NCBI RefSeq assembly: GCF_001895925.1
Contig: NZ_MPPI01000011.1
Location: forward strand, 1-40,202
Reading direction: 5' to 3'
Source: Phormidesmis priestleyi ULC007
Lineage (GTDB): Bacteria; Cyanobacteriota; Cyanobacteriia; Leptolyngbyales; Leptolyngbyaceae
DNA length: 40,202 nucleotides
Shown one piece after another: positions 1-7,027 of this stretch. Below the pieces are notes generated by a model. It did no database searches and was not told where the DNA came from. It saw only the letters and a program-made list of their open reading frames with translations. The position numbers and the translations under genes are program-made. How positions within the stretch are numbered: the stretch's first letter is position 1; every line of letters starts with the position of its first letter.

Positions 1-57
1 TTCAGCTAACGTGCGATCCTCTTCTGAAGTCAAAATGATCCGGAGGGGAGCAGGCAT
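1..57 (-). CDS. N-terminus of an IS630-like transposase / helix-turn-helix protein (runs off the left edge)
   Basis: The minus strand opens with ATG at 57-55 and stays open for 19 codons to the window edge, reading MPAPLRIILTSEEDRTLAE. From memory this resembles the N-terminus of cyanobacterial IS630-family transposases, whose helix-turn-helix region begins with a similar 'IxLTxEExxTLxELR' stretch before an Arg-rich segment. Only 19 residues are visible, so the family call rests on a short resemblance and the integrity of the gene cannot be judged. No good Shine-Dalgarno sequence precedes the ATG. An imperfect inverted repeat (AGGAGGGGTTAA at about 60-71, TTAACTTCACCCTCCT at about 98-113) lies just upstream and could be part of an element end. 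Confidence 0.5.
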   Translation of the reverse strand, partial: MPAPLRIILTSEEDRTLAE

Positions 58-150
58 AAGGAGGGGTTAATTAGAGGGTCTTCCTATCTTATATTTAACT
101 TCACCCTCCTACTTATATGATACCAGAATCAAATCTTCGTGGAGGTCACA

Positions 151-699
151 ATGAGCCAGATTCAAGAAATCCTAACACTGGCGATCGCCAGCACGCTACT
201 CGCTACATCAACAACGGTTGCTCAATATAACACTCCGAGTGATGACAGCACCTTAATGCCGGAGGTCACAACTACGAGTGGTTACGAGATGGAGGAGTCT
301 CTAAAGCAAAGTCAGGCAACCGTGAGCGATGACTCTTATTCGTTCACGATGACGTTACCACAAGCAGACAGCGGCTTTACAAAGCTGTCTCTTTCGCTAA
401 CTAAGCCCGATCGGGATAACACGATCGTGCCCATTCATCTCAACCTAAAAGGCACTACCGCTTTTGTAGGAACCTCGACGACGGGGGCAGCGATCGCAGT
501 CAAAGACGCATGGATTGATGAAACGGGCACTGTCTGGGTAGAGTTCAATTCGCCAGTGGCTGCCAAAACTACCCTGACTGTTGTGTTCAAAACGCAGAAG
601 CCTCTAGCGGTAGGACAGTATGTTTATAGTATTGCTGCTTACCCAAACACAAAACCTTCCGTTGCTGTTTTCGTTGATAGCGGCACCGTGAAAATTTAG
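151..699 (+). CDS. DUF2808 family secreted protein
   Basis: A 182-residue exported protein of the cyanobacterial DUF2808 family, whose function is not established. The N-terminal ~28 residues form a signal-like segment (hydrophobic LTLAIASTLLATSTTVAQ), followed by a mature part ending in a beta-rich domain. The family pattern is visible in the order 'SGFTKLSLSL... TAFVG... AVKDAWIDETGTVWVEFNSPV... TLTVVFKT... GQYVYSIAAYP'. The start is set at ATG 151 because GGAGG lies at 141-145, five bases upstream. A GTG at 139 in the same frame would place that site inside the gene. It stands alone, with gene-free DNA downstream. The domain call is fairly firm; the role (outer envelope or periplasm) is inferred from the signal peptide only. 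Confidence 0.82.
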   Translation: MSQIQEILTLAIASTLLATSTTVAQYNTPSDDSTLMPEVTTTSGYEMEESLKQSQATVSDDSYSFTMTLPQADSGFTKLSLSLTKPDRDNTIVPIHLNLKGTTAFVGTSTTGAAIAVKDAWIDETGTVWVEFNSPVAAKTTLTVVFKTQKPLAVGQYVYSIAAYPNTKPSVAVFVDSGTVKI

Positions 700-733
700 A
701 AGATCTCGATCGCTATCTGAATCTCTAGCTGAA

Positions 734-846
734 GTAGCCCTATATAGCAATCCTAAATGATTGTGGGATGGGCATCTTGCCCGTACAGGCTGGAAGCCTG
801 TCCCACTCTTACAACTGAAATAGGATTGCTATATTACCAGGGCTAC
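734..846. repeat. Palindromic intergenic repeat (nested hairpins, ~113 bp)
   Basis: The outer arms GTAGCCCTATATAGCAATCC (734-753) and GGATTGCTATATTACCAGGGCTAC (823-846) are inverted copies with a small bulge. Inside them lies a second palindrome, TGGGATGGGCATCTTGCCC facing GGCTGGAAGCCTGTCCCA (about 764-805). The inner sequence (…GCATCTTGCCCGTACAGGCTGGAAGCCTGTCCCAC…) is of a type I recognise as widespread between genes in cyanobacteria. It has no coding capacity and resembles a miniature mobile element or a large RNA-level hairpin. It starts 34 bp after the DUF2808 stop and could also act as a transcript end. Confidence 0.75.
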
Positions 847-1249
847 TTTACCCGCATGAATTTCCTTGCATGTAGCAGTTGACACTTGTAGCAACTTCAC
901 CTTCTCCAGTCGCGATTGAGACACAGTTGATGTGTTTTAGCAGAGTTTATAGATTTGACAAAAATGGCATGATCAAAACGGTTGTTTTATCACAGTAATT
1001 ATTTATACCAACCACTACAGATAATAAAACTATTTAGATTTACATAATCGCTAATAAGGGCTACCTAAAGACAGAGAAGCGATCGCGAGTAGAATCCGGT
1101 GTAGATTCAGATGCCTGTAGGACAATTTGCAATCCAAATGTGAACCGAGTCCGTAGTACTAACTGAAACCACGATCGATTCGATTGATGTTTTTAACGAT
1201 ACAGCCCTCGATCGGGGGTCAGGTTACTTCACCTTAAACAAACAAAACC
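847..1249. other. Gene-free stretch upstream of the CHRD gene
   Basis: About 400 bp with no convincing reading frame on either strand. It is AT-rich in its middle (about 950-1060) and more balanced near the following gene. It presumably carries the promoter of the CHRD gene at 1250, but I could not pick a -35/-10 pair with confidence. Confidence 0.5.
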
Positions 1250-1864
1250 ATGAACAAAGCAAAACGACTGCTTCGTAATCTTATTTTGAGCGCTATTACC
1301 TGTTTGGTCGCAGTTAACATTTCAATCTTTTCTCAACCCGTTCACAGCCAAGAGGCTTCAACACTCACCGCCTCACAAATCCCCGTGGGATCAGAAGCGC
1401 TACGCGAAGCTGAGAGCGTTTTGATGGCTCAAGGAATGGAGAGCAAACCCTTTACCCGCTATGTTGCGGTTCTCACTCAAAATGAGGTTGTTCCGACGAC
1501 TCCATCTAGTTATGCCTTTGGTGCGGCAGGAGCGGTGTTAGTCGGCGATCGCTTAATTGTTCGGGGTGACTTTAGTAATTTGTCGAGTCCTCTACGCGAC
1601 TATGCAACTGATCCGCTCAATCCGCCCAACCCCAATGTTACGTCTGGCGCGCACATTCACCGAGGCGAACCGACAGGGAATGGCCCATTTCAATATGCCC
1701 TACAAGTCAGTCCAGGCGAAAGCGGGCTTCAAGGTCGATTGATGGGAGAATACACGCTGACGAGTGAACAGCTACAAGCGCTGTCAAGTGGCAAGCTGTA
1801 CGTGGATATTCATACTAAACAGAATCGAGCGGGCGAACTGCGTGGCATTCTCAAACCGCTCTAA
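1250..1864 (+). CDS. CHRD domain-containing secreted protein
   Basis: A 204-residue exported protein with one CHRD domain, a beta-rich module first described in chordin that occurs in many bacterial extracellular proteins of unknown function. Residues 1-33 are a signal peptide (basic KAKRLLRN, hydrophobic core, cleavage near VHSQ). The CHRD signature covers about residues 68-204: 'YVAVLTQNEVVP', then 'AGAVLVGDRLIVRGDFSNL', 'SGAHIHRGEPTGNG', and the closing 'LYVDIHTKQNRAGELRGIL'. The conserved HIHRG and the final DIHT..N..GE.RG are present, so the domain looks intact. It is a single gene, located about 700 bp upstream of an ECF sigma factor. A regulatory link is possible but nothing in the sequence proves it. 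Confidence 0.88.
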   Translation: MNKAKRLLRNLILSAITCLVAVNISIFSQPVHSQEASTLTASQIPVGSEALREAESVLMAQGMESKPFTRYVAVLTQNEVVPTTPSSYAFGAAGAVLVGDRLIVRGDFSNLSSPLRDYATDPLNPPNPNVTSGAHIHRGEPTGNGPFQYALQVSPGESGLQGRLMGEYTLTSEQLQALSSGKLYVDIHTKQNRAGELRGILKPL

Positions 1865-1885
1865 CTGTCAGAGGGATGGGTTGGG

Positions 1886-1946
1886 GTAGGGGCAATCCCC
1901 CGTGGTCGCCCTCCGTCAGGGGTAGGCACGGGGGCGCTATCCCTAC
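1886..1946. repeat. GC-rich palindromic intergenic repeat
   Basis: GTAGGGGCAATCCCCCGTG (1886-1904) faces CACGGGGGCGCTATCCCTAC (1927-1946). The outer GTAGGG and inner CCCCGTG parts pair, leaving an internal bulge. The middle contains GTCGCCCTCCG. Fragments with 'GTAGGGGC…CCCCGTGGTCGCCC' are a common class of dispersed repeat in cyanobacterial genomes, as I recall. It begins 22 bp after the CHRD stop codon and may serve as a transcript end. Confidence 0.65.
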
Positions 1947-2571
1947 AGCCATTTTATCCCCTCATTCTGCAACGCCCAAACATTCTGCCGATTCGACCTT
2001 TAATGAGATGGTGCTTGCTATTGTTGTTAATTTCATAATACTTTTGGTTGGATTAGAGAGGCGTATCGGTTCTAGTGAAGTTGCCAAATCCGAATCGTTG
2101 GGTCTTTGCTGCCACCGACGAAATGCTGAGAATCAACCGCGATTAAACGAGTTGCAGAAGTTTGGTCTGAGACAATAGGTTGAACGGTTGCCATCGGAAG
2201 CCGCAAGAGTTGAAAACCGCCAAACTTAAGCCACTAGTTCTGTCAACAGTTCAGATTGCACGTTTAAGCGGTTCATATGATTGACCTCGTAAGAGTGTTT
2301 GTTGGGATTGGTTGGGGCATGACCTCCAACTGATTGACAGTTTGCCTGGTTCAACTGCTCATTTACCAGTCCAAAAACTGCTCACTCTTTGCTCACTTTT
2401 GGCTGTTTCTGTTCATACATCCGATCGCAGGTCGAACACGTACTTAAAGAGATAGGGAAGAATGATTGAATTCTCTCCTTAAAGAAGTAGATTGATTCAA
2501 GGCGCATTAATGGCACAATGAGGGCTGAATGATGATTTAAATAATTCGCTTGCAAAAGCCCGATATGCCTC
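1947..2571. other. Gene-free stretch upstream of the ECF sigma factor
   Basis: About 625 bp without a credible gene. Open frames here (for example plus-strand to 2178 and minus-strand 2382-2573) have no recognisable domain, no ribosome binding site and odd composition. Direct words such as 'CTGCTCA' recur near 2356-2396 (ACTGCTCATTT, ACTGCTCACTCTTTGCTCAC). The sigma-factor promoter presumably lies at the right end. Confidence 0.45.
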
Positions 2572-3159
2572 ATGCCTGAGCCATCCGACCACCCAGAACA
2601 ACCCGTTGCAAATCAGACAGATGCAGACCTATATCTGGCACTGAGAGGGGGGCAAACGGCTGCTCTTGGCATTCTTTACGATCGTCACGCTAGATTAGTT
2701 TATGGGCTAGCCCTCAAAACCCTCAGCAATGCTCAAGAGGCAGAAGATCTCACTCAAGATATCTTTCTGAACCTCGCCAGATCAACGTCTTATGACCCAC
2801 GACGAGGATCTCTCAGAACATTTCTAGGAATTTTGACTCGCTCTCGCGCCATTGACCGCATTCGATCGCGCAGCACTGCCTTGTCCCATTTGGAGCGATT
2901 GAGATCAGAGCACAACTCAGAAACCCCAGCTCAATCTCCCTTTGACCAGGTTTCTCAAACCGAACAATCTCAGGAGGTTAAAACAGCCCTTGCTCAGTTG
3001 TCAGAGAGCGAACAGCAACTGTTGCAAATGGCTTATTACGAGGGTCTTAGTCAGTCAGAAATTGCCGAGCGATTAAGTATGCCGTTAGGAACTGTCAAAA
3101 CGAGAACTCGGCGGAGTCTCATCAAATTGCGCCAGACCCTTACCGATTACATTGGATAA
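2572..3159 (+). CDS. ECF-type RNA polymerase sigma factor
   Basis: A 195-residue group-4 (extracytoplasmic function) sigma factor. Region 2 is at about residues 30-98 ('ALGILYDRHARLVYGLALKT', 'AEDLTQDIFLNL', then an Arg-rich DNA-contacting part 'RTFLGILTRSRAIDRIRSRS'). Region 4 is at about 136-190 ('LSESEQQLLQMAYYEGLSQ', helix-turn-helix 'SEIAERLSMPLGTVKTRTRR'). Regions 1 and 3 are absent, as expected for the class. The next gene starts two bases after its stop and encodes a membrane anti-sigma factor, so the pair is very likely co-translated and forms one regulatory module. An upstream in-frame extension is blocked by stops. The inducing signal is not visible from sequence. Confidence 0.93.
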   Translation: MPEPSDHPEQPVANQTDADLYLALRGGQTAALGILYDRHARLVYGLALKTLSNAQEAEDLTQDIFLNLARSTSYDPRRGSLRTFLGILTRSRAIDRIRSRSTALSHLERLRSEHNSETPAQSPFDQVSQTEQSQEVKTALAQLSESEQQLLQMAYYEGLSQSEIAERLSMPLGTVKTRTRRSLIKLRQTLTDYIG

Positions 3160-3161
3160 TT

Positions 3162-3932
3162 ATGTCTATAACTGGGTCGGTGTCTTCAGAACACTTACAG
3201 CTACTCATTGCCGGATATGTGTTGGGCGATCTCGACCCCAATGAAGCGGCAGAATTTGAGCAGCTTTTGCTAGATCACCCCGCGATCGCAGACGAGGTGA
3301 CTCAGATGCAAGCCGCGCTGGAACTGTCTGATGATCTGCCCGAAGTCGATCCTCCAACGCATTTGCGGTCAGTCATTCTCAATGCTCAAGCTCAACCAAC
3401 TCCTTTAGCCGCAGTTCCTGACCCGGCGGTTTCTAGAACCCGCAGAAACCCGTTTCCCTGGAGTAGAGCGCTAAATCTGGCGGCGGCAGTGCTGATTGTG
3501 GTGCTAGGAGTCAATAACTATCGTCTCCGACAAACGCTACAAGCCTCACAGACTGAAACTCAGCGATTGGCTGCTCTCAACTATTCGTTAAAAAGCACAG
3601 AACCAACTAATCCAGCTTCTGCCACTGTTGCCGTCAACCCCAATAACTTAGAAGCGGTTTTGACGGTCAAAGATTTGCCCCCGTTGCCTCCCGGCAAGGT
3701 CTATGTGTTGTGGACGCTGCTCAAGGAAGATGCTCCTTACACCACTGACGCTAAAGGAGCCATTTTGACCGAAGCTTTTAACGTCGATGCTCAAGGAGGC
3801 GTGGCTAAACCGATCGTCGTGCCTAGAGCTTTCCGGTCTGAAGCGTTGATTTCAAAAGTTGCGGTGACGATCGAAGATGCGACAGCGCCTCAAAAGCACC
3901 AGGGAAAACCCATCATGGTCACAAGTCTATAG
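3162..3932 (+). CDS. Anti-sigma factor, RskA-like (membrane)
   Basis: A 256-residue partner of the preceding sigma factor. An N-terminal cytoplasmic segment (1-75) has the usual anti-sigma helix pattern 'IAGYVLGDLDPNEAAEFEQL'. A single transmembrane helix lies at about residues 104-120 (LNLAAAVLIVVLGV). The C-terminal ~110 residues match the RskA C-terminal domain, with 'LPPLPPGKVYVLWTLL' and a final 'VAVTIEDATAPQKHQGKP' (typical SxEpxGG-like turn, here DATAPQKHQG). The family normally binds the cognate ECF sigma factor at the membrane and releases it upon proteolysis. No zinc-binding HxxxCxxC motif is seen, so it is not of the ZAS type. Two-base spacing from the sigma stop supports coupling. 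Confidence 0.87.
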   Translation: MSITGSVSSEHLQLLIAGYVLGDLDPNEAAEFEQLLLDHPAIADEVTQMQAALELSDDLPEVDPPTHLRSVILNAQAQPTPLAAVPDPAVSRTRRNPFPWSRALNLAAAVLIVVLGVNNYRLRQTLQASQTETQRLAALNYSLKSTEPTNPASATVAVNPNNLEAVLTVKDLPPLPPGKVYVLWTLLKEDAPYTTDAKGAILTEAFNVDAQGGVAKPIVVPRAFRSEALISKVAVTIEDATAPQKHQGKPIMVTSL

Positions 3933-4267
3933 TCTAAGAGGATGTTTGAAAAGTTGAAATAAACCCTGCACGTCTGAAGTCACGAAGCTGAGGCATTTAT
4001 GAATCTTTGCAAATGCAGTGAGCAATCAAGGAGCTCATAGAAACAAATCAAGAGAAAGTTTGGGATGTTGCCTTTAACTTTTATTGATGATGAGATGCTG
4101 TCGAAGCCTGACACGATCGCATTAATAGCATTTTCAGACTGCGCGATCAGGATGCGAGAAGTGCTGCGATCGCTCAAATAACAGCAGCTATAGGGACTCG
4201 ACTCGTGCAATCCTCCATTTAGCAGAGATGACTCAATTAAAATGTACTTATTAATACAACTTCTGGG
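3933..4267. other. Gene-free stretch between the anti-sigma and CsbD genes
   Basis: About 335 bp before a strong hairpin. The left end (AGAGGATGTTTGAAAAGTTG, 3936-3957) looks like sequence often seen at insertion-sequence edges in cyanobacteria. Minus-strand frame 4210-3980 is open for 76 codons but has no family resemblance. On the plus strand only short fragments such as 'AIKELIETNQEKVWDVAFNFY' can be read between stops. A decayed mobile element is possible but not shown. Confidence 0.35.
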
Positions 4268-4295
4268 GGAGCGCTTATTCTAAGCGCTCCTTTAT
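4268..4295 (+). terminator. Hairpin terminator upstream of the CsbD gene
   Basis: GGAGCGCTTA (4268-4277) and TAAGCGCTCC (4281-4290) form a perfect 10-bp stem with a 3-base loop (TTC), followed by TTTATTGTT. It has the shape of an intrinsic terminator reading rightward. No gene ends immediately upstream, so it may end an unannotated short RNA or the sigma/anti-sigma transcript. Confidence 0.7.
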
Positions 4296-4371
4296 TGTTA
4301 AAGGGTAAGCGGTGATTCGGATTACAGCTTACATAAAATAACAGACCAACTAAAGAATAAAGGAGCCTATC

Positions 4372-4560
4372 ATGAGCTTAGAAGATAAAGCTAAAGCAGC
4401 AGGCAAGAACATTGAAGGCAAAGCACAAGAAGCTTTAGGCAATGTAACGGGTGATGTTGGCGATCAAGCAGAAGGCAAAGCAAAGCAAGCTGAAGCATCT
4501 GCCCGCAACGCTAAAGAAGATGTGAAAGATGGTGTTAAGAACATCGTCGATAAGGCGTAA
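4372..4560 (+). CDS. CsbD family stress-response protein
   Basis: A 62-residue, highly charged, Lys/Ala/Glu/Gly-rich protein of the CsbD family, named after a general-stress gene of Bacillus subtilis whose molecular role is unknown. The pattern 'KAKAAGKNIEGKAQEALGNV' near the start and repeated 'G(D/E)xAEGKAKQAE' heptad-like units are typical. It is predicted to be helical or disordered and soluble. AAGGAG at 4360-4365 precedes the ATG by six bases. It lies between a hairpin terminator upstream and another directly after its stop, so it appears to be a monocistronic unit, probably stress-induced by analogy with the family. Confidence 0.9.
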   Translation: MSLEDKAKAAGKNIEGKAQEALGNVTGDVGDQAEGKAKQAEASARNAKEDVKDGVKNIVDKA

Positions 4561-4569
4561 TTAAATCTC

Positions 4570-4613
4570 AAATGGATTTGGATAATTCGATATTATCCAA
4601 ATCCATTTTGTTT
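4570..4613 (+). terminator. Terminator of the CsbD gene
   Basis: AAATGGATTTGGATAAT (4570-4586) and ATTATCCAAATCCATTT (4592-4608) make a perfect 17-bp stem with a 5-base loop, ten bases after the CsbD stop codon, followed by TGTTTAG. It overlaps an ATG at 4572 that would otherwise be a possible start for the next gene, which argues against that start. Confidence 0.8.
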
Positions 4614-4664
4614 AGAAAGAAACGTTTTCTAACTCACTTAAAAATAAACTTGGAGGCAATTCTA

Positions 4665-5105
4665 GTGAGTTTATCTCAGCATTTTCGTAGGGTTTTAATT
4701 GCTTTGTCACTAGTCCTATCTTTGACAATCACCGCTTGTGGTGGAACGGCTGTAACTGCCAAGACCACAAACCAACCGGGAATCAGCAACAATCAAAGCT
4801 ACGGACAAATCGAGCGCGGTACGACTCAACAAGGGCAAAACTTTGGCAATTGGGTGGTGCAAACGAGTCATGGATTAGTTCAAGATGCTTATGTTCGTGG
4901 CAGTGACAAACTAGGGGTTGTCATCTCTCCTCAAGTTCGTCCAACCGAAGTGCGAACATTGGCGAAGTCTTTAGTCCAAGGCTTTCGTAAGAATGCCCCC
5001 AATCGTGACTTGACTGTCTTGATGTATGCCCCTGACAAGCAGTTAGTTTTAACTGCAAAATATGACAACAGCACCAAGCAAATTCAGTATGGAACTAGCA
5101 GCTAA
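4665..5105 (+). CDS. Small lipoprotein of unknown function
   Basis: A 146-residue protein with a bacterial lipobox: after a basic start (SQHFRRVLIA) and a hydrophobic run comes 'LTITAC-GG', so cysteine at about residue 25 would be lipidated. The mature part has a low-complexity Gln/Asn/Gly linker and a compact domain ending 'NRDLTVLMYAPDKQLVLTAK', which I do not recognise beyond similar cyanobacterial hypothetical proteins. The start is placed at GTG 4665 because GGAGG at 4652-4656 sits eight bases upstream. The in-frame ATG at 4572 lies inside the CsbD terminator. It is followed after 49 bp by another unknown gene in the same direction, possibly an operon. Confidence 0.78.
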   Translation: MSLSQHFRRVLIALSLVLSLTITACGGTAVTAKTTNQPGISNNQSYGQIERGTTQQGQNFGNWVVQTSHGLVQDAYVRGSDKLGVVISPQVRPTEVRTLAKSLVQGFRKNAPNRDLTVLMYAPDKQLVLTAKYDNSTKQIQYGTSS

Positions 5106-5154
5106 ATCAACGCTACTAGCAATTGCTGAAAATTGACACAGGAGTTTATCAAAA

Positions 5155-5679
5155 ATGCCTAGCAGCGACGAATATAAGCGCCAGGTCATGCACGATTTGG
5201 CAAAGGGAGATAAAGAGTCTGCGGACGATATTATTCCCGATGATTCTGTAGAAAATTATCAGAATTTTGACGACTTTGCTCAACGATCGTCCAAAGAAGA
5301 ACGGCGGCAATTGTTTGGCAAATCGTTTCACCCCGATCGCATTCCTTCCAGCCAAATGGAACCCGAATTGCAAAAGGCGATCGCTCAAATCAAACCCAAC
5401 GAGCGGAATGATGTTGCCAAAGAATTCTTCAGCCAACTAAAAAAGAGAGGGTTGCACGATCGTGACTTAGAAAGGCAACTGGGACTCACCACTCACAACC
5501 CCGGTCACATGACTGCTGATGATGTCAGCAAGCTTGCAGCATTCACTTATCACAATCACCCCGATATCTTTCAAGAAGTGTTGGCAGACCAGCCTGCAAT
5601 GATGAAATTCTTAAGCAACCCGATGGTTGGGGCAGCTTTGGGCGCGATCGCCGCGAAATGGTTCGGCGGTCATAAATAG
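5155..5679 (+). CDS. Conserved hypothetical charged protein
   Basis: A 174-residue soluble protein rich in Asp, Glu, Lys, Arg and Gln. The N-terminal half is acidic ('ESADDIIPDDSVENYQNFDD'), the middle is a helical charged region, and the C-terminus ends in a small hydrophobic segment 'NPMVGAALGAIAAKWFGGHK' that could be an amphipathic or membrane-associating helix. No catalytic motif is seen and I do not recognise a named family. AGGAG precedes the ATG by about ten bases. It follows the lipoprotein gene by 49 bp and ends before a strong terminator, so lipoprotein plus this gene may form a two-gene unit next to CsbD. A stress role would be inference from that neighbour only. Confidence 0.75.
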   Translation: MPSSDEYKRQVMHDLAKGDKESADDIIPDDSVENYQNFDDFAQRSSKEERRQLFGKSFHPDRIPSSQMEPELQKAIAQIKPNERNDVAKEFFSQLKKRGLHDRDLERQLGLTTHNPGHMTADDVSKLAAFTYHNHPDIFQEVLADQPAMMKFLSNPMVGAALGAIAAKWFGGHK

Positions 5680-5702
5680 AGGTCAAGCATCAGGTTGATA
5701 TC

Positions 5703-5736
5703 AAAGAGATGAGGGTCTAAAGCTCTCATCTTTTTT
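5703..5736 (+). terminator. Intrinsic terminator after the unknown charged protein
   Basis: AGATGAG (5707-5713) pairs with CTCATCT (5725-5731). The stem is extendable by flanking A/T pairs, the loop is about 11 bases, and TTTTTTG follows at once. It lies 24 bp after the upstream stop codon. Confidence 0.72.
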
Positions 5737-5872
5737 GTTTAGCAAAGTTTTGAGAGCGTTCACAAACGAAATTATTGTGATGTCCTGACTTTGTAGCAGT
5801 ATCATGGGCATCATGAAATTTGCTGGGTTGATCGTTTAGAATCTTCAACCCTCAAAGCTGTGAGGAATGTTT

Positions 5873-6973
5873 GTGAGAAGGTTTAATCTGTCGTCTCTAA
5901 TATCTTTAGGAATCGCGGCAAGCTCGATCGGGTTGTTAAGCTTGCTCATACCAGGCAGATTTGCGATCGCAAGTCCTGGTTTCTCCAAAGCGATCGCTCA
6001 ATCAGCCCCTCAAAAACCGCCCACCTATGTGCCTGTTGCTCCGCCGCCTCTGGCTCCGCCGCTACCAACTCAGCGACAGCCCCAAGATGAGCGGATTGGA
6101 GAAGATTATCGAGTCAGTGCCCTTCAGCCTGATTATCAGGGTCATCTTTGGGTTGGCTCTTGGCAAGGGTTGGCAAAGATTAACCCCAACACTGGCAAGA
6201 TTCTGAGCCGAATTGCGATTCCTAACCGCACGATCGGAGCATTGGCTCAAGACAAAGTAGGACGAATTTGGGTTGGCACTTATGAAGGATTGCTGCGCGT
6301 CGATCCCCGCACCAACGAAGTGACTGCACAGAACTTTCTTCTACCGTCCAATCGCGTTTTGTCACTGCTGATTGATCAGCGAGGCTATCTCTGGGTCGGT
6401 ACAGACCAGGGTCTAGCGCTGATTAGCCCTGATCAAGGCTTGTTAATGACGACCCTCAAAAACTTGCCAGGGGTCAGTGCAAATGCGCTCAGTTTAGATG
6501 CAGACGGTCAACTTTGGGTCGGCACACTAGAGAGCTTAGTGCAGGTGGATACTTCTAGCGCTCTGGTCACTAATCAAATTTCAGAGATTCCGGGCGGAGT
6601 GGTGCAAGCCCTCACCCTCGATTCGAGAGGGTCTTTGTGGGTCGGCACCTTAGATGGCTTGCTAGAAGTCAACCCCAAAGCCGCACAGATTAAGCGATCG
6701 GTGACCCAACTCCAAGGGCGCAACATTCTCTCAGCCCGATTTGACAAAGTAGGTAGCATGTGGGTGGGCACCAATAATGGACTTTTTCGCCTCAACCCCT
6801 ACAATGGTGCGATCGTGGGGCAGGTGGGCAGTTTGCCGTCGAGTCAAATTCTGGCAGTTTCTCCTGACACTGGAAACAAGCTCTGGGTGGGCACTAGCGA
6901 TGGGTTAGCGTGGGTAAGCATGAGCAGCTATCAAAGTCAGCCTCATTTCACGTTCAGTCGGAGTAATCCTTGA
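5873..6973 (+). CDS. Secreted seven-repeat beta-propeller (two-component-regulator propeller type)
   Basis: About 366 residues. A signal peptide (RRFNLSSLISLGIAASS…) is followed by a Pro-rich linker (about residues 40-75: PPPLAPPLPTQR) and then seven Reg_prop repeats, each with the signature 'LWVGTxxGL': GHLWVGSWQGL, GRIWVGTYEGL, GYLWVGTDQGL, GQLWVGTLESL, GSLWVGTLDGL, GSMWVGTNNGL and KLWVGTSDGL. Seven repeats suit one complete propeller. Such propellers usually form the sensor part of hybrid histidine kinases; here there is no kinase or other domain, so it is a free-standing exported propeller. GTG 5873 is preferred to ATG 5867 because GAGG (5862-5865) is seven bases from the GTG but only one from the ATG. 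The ligand is unknown. Confidence 0.82.
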   Translation: MRRFNLSSLISLGIAASSIGLLSLLIPGRFAIASPGFSKAIAQSAPQKPPTYVPVAPPPLAPPLPTQRQPQDERIGEDYRVSALQPDYQGHLWVGSWQGLAKINPNTGKILSRIAIPNRTIGALAQDKVGRIWVGTYEGLLRVDPRTNEVTAQNFLLPSNRVLSLLIDQRGYLWVGTDQGLALISPDQGLLMTTLKNLPGVSANALSLDADGQLWVGTLESLVQVDTSSALVTNQISEIPGGVVQALTLDSRGSLWVGTLDGLLEVNPKAAQIKRSVTQLQGRNILSARFDKVGSMWVGTNNGLFRLNPYNGAIVGQVGSLPSSQILAVSPDTGNKLWVGTSDGLAWVSMSSYQSQPHFTFSRSNP

Positions 6974-7027
6974 ATGGCAGAAGATCAGTAGGATAGACTC
7001 ACGCCTTAGTTTACGTCTGTTAACGAT

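Noticed and set aside
1876-2178. 100-codon plus-strand frame after the CHRD gene
   Set aside because: Its first third is the palindromic repeat at 1886-1946, it has no ribosome site and the translation (MGWGRGNPPWSPSV…) is low-quality sequence.
3980-4210. 76-codon minus-strand frame
   Set aside because: No recognisable domain or ribosome site; the region looks like intergenic or degraded mobile DNA.
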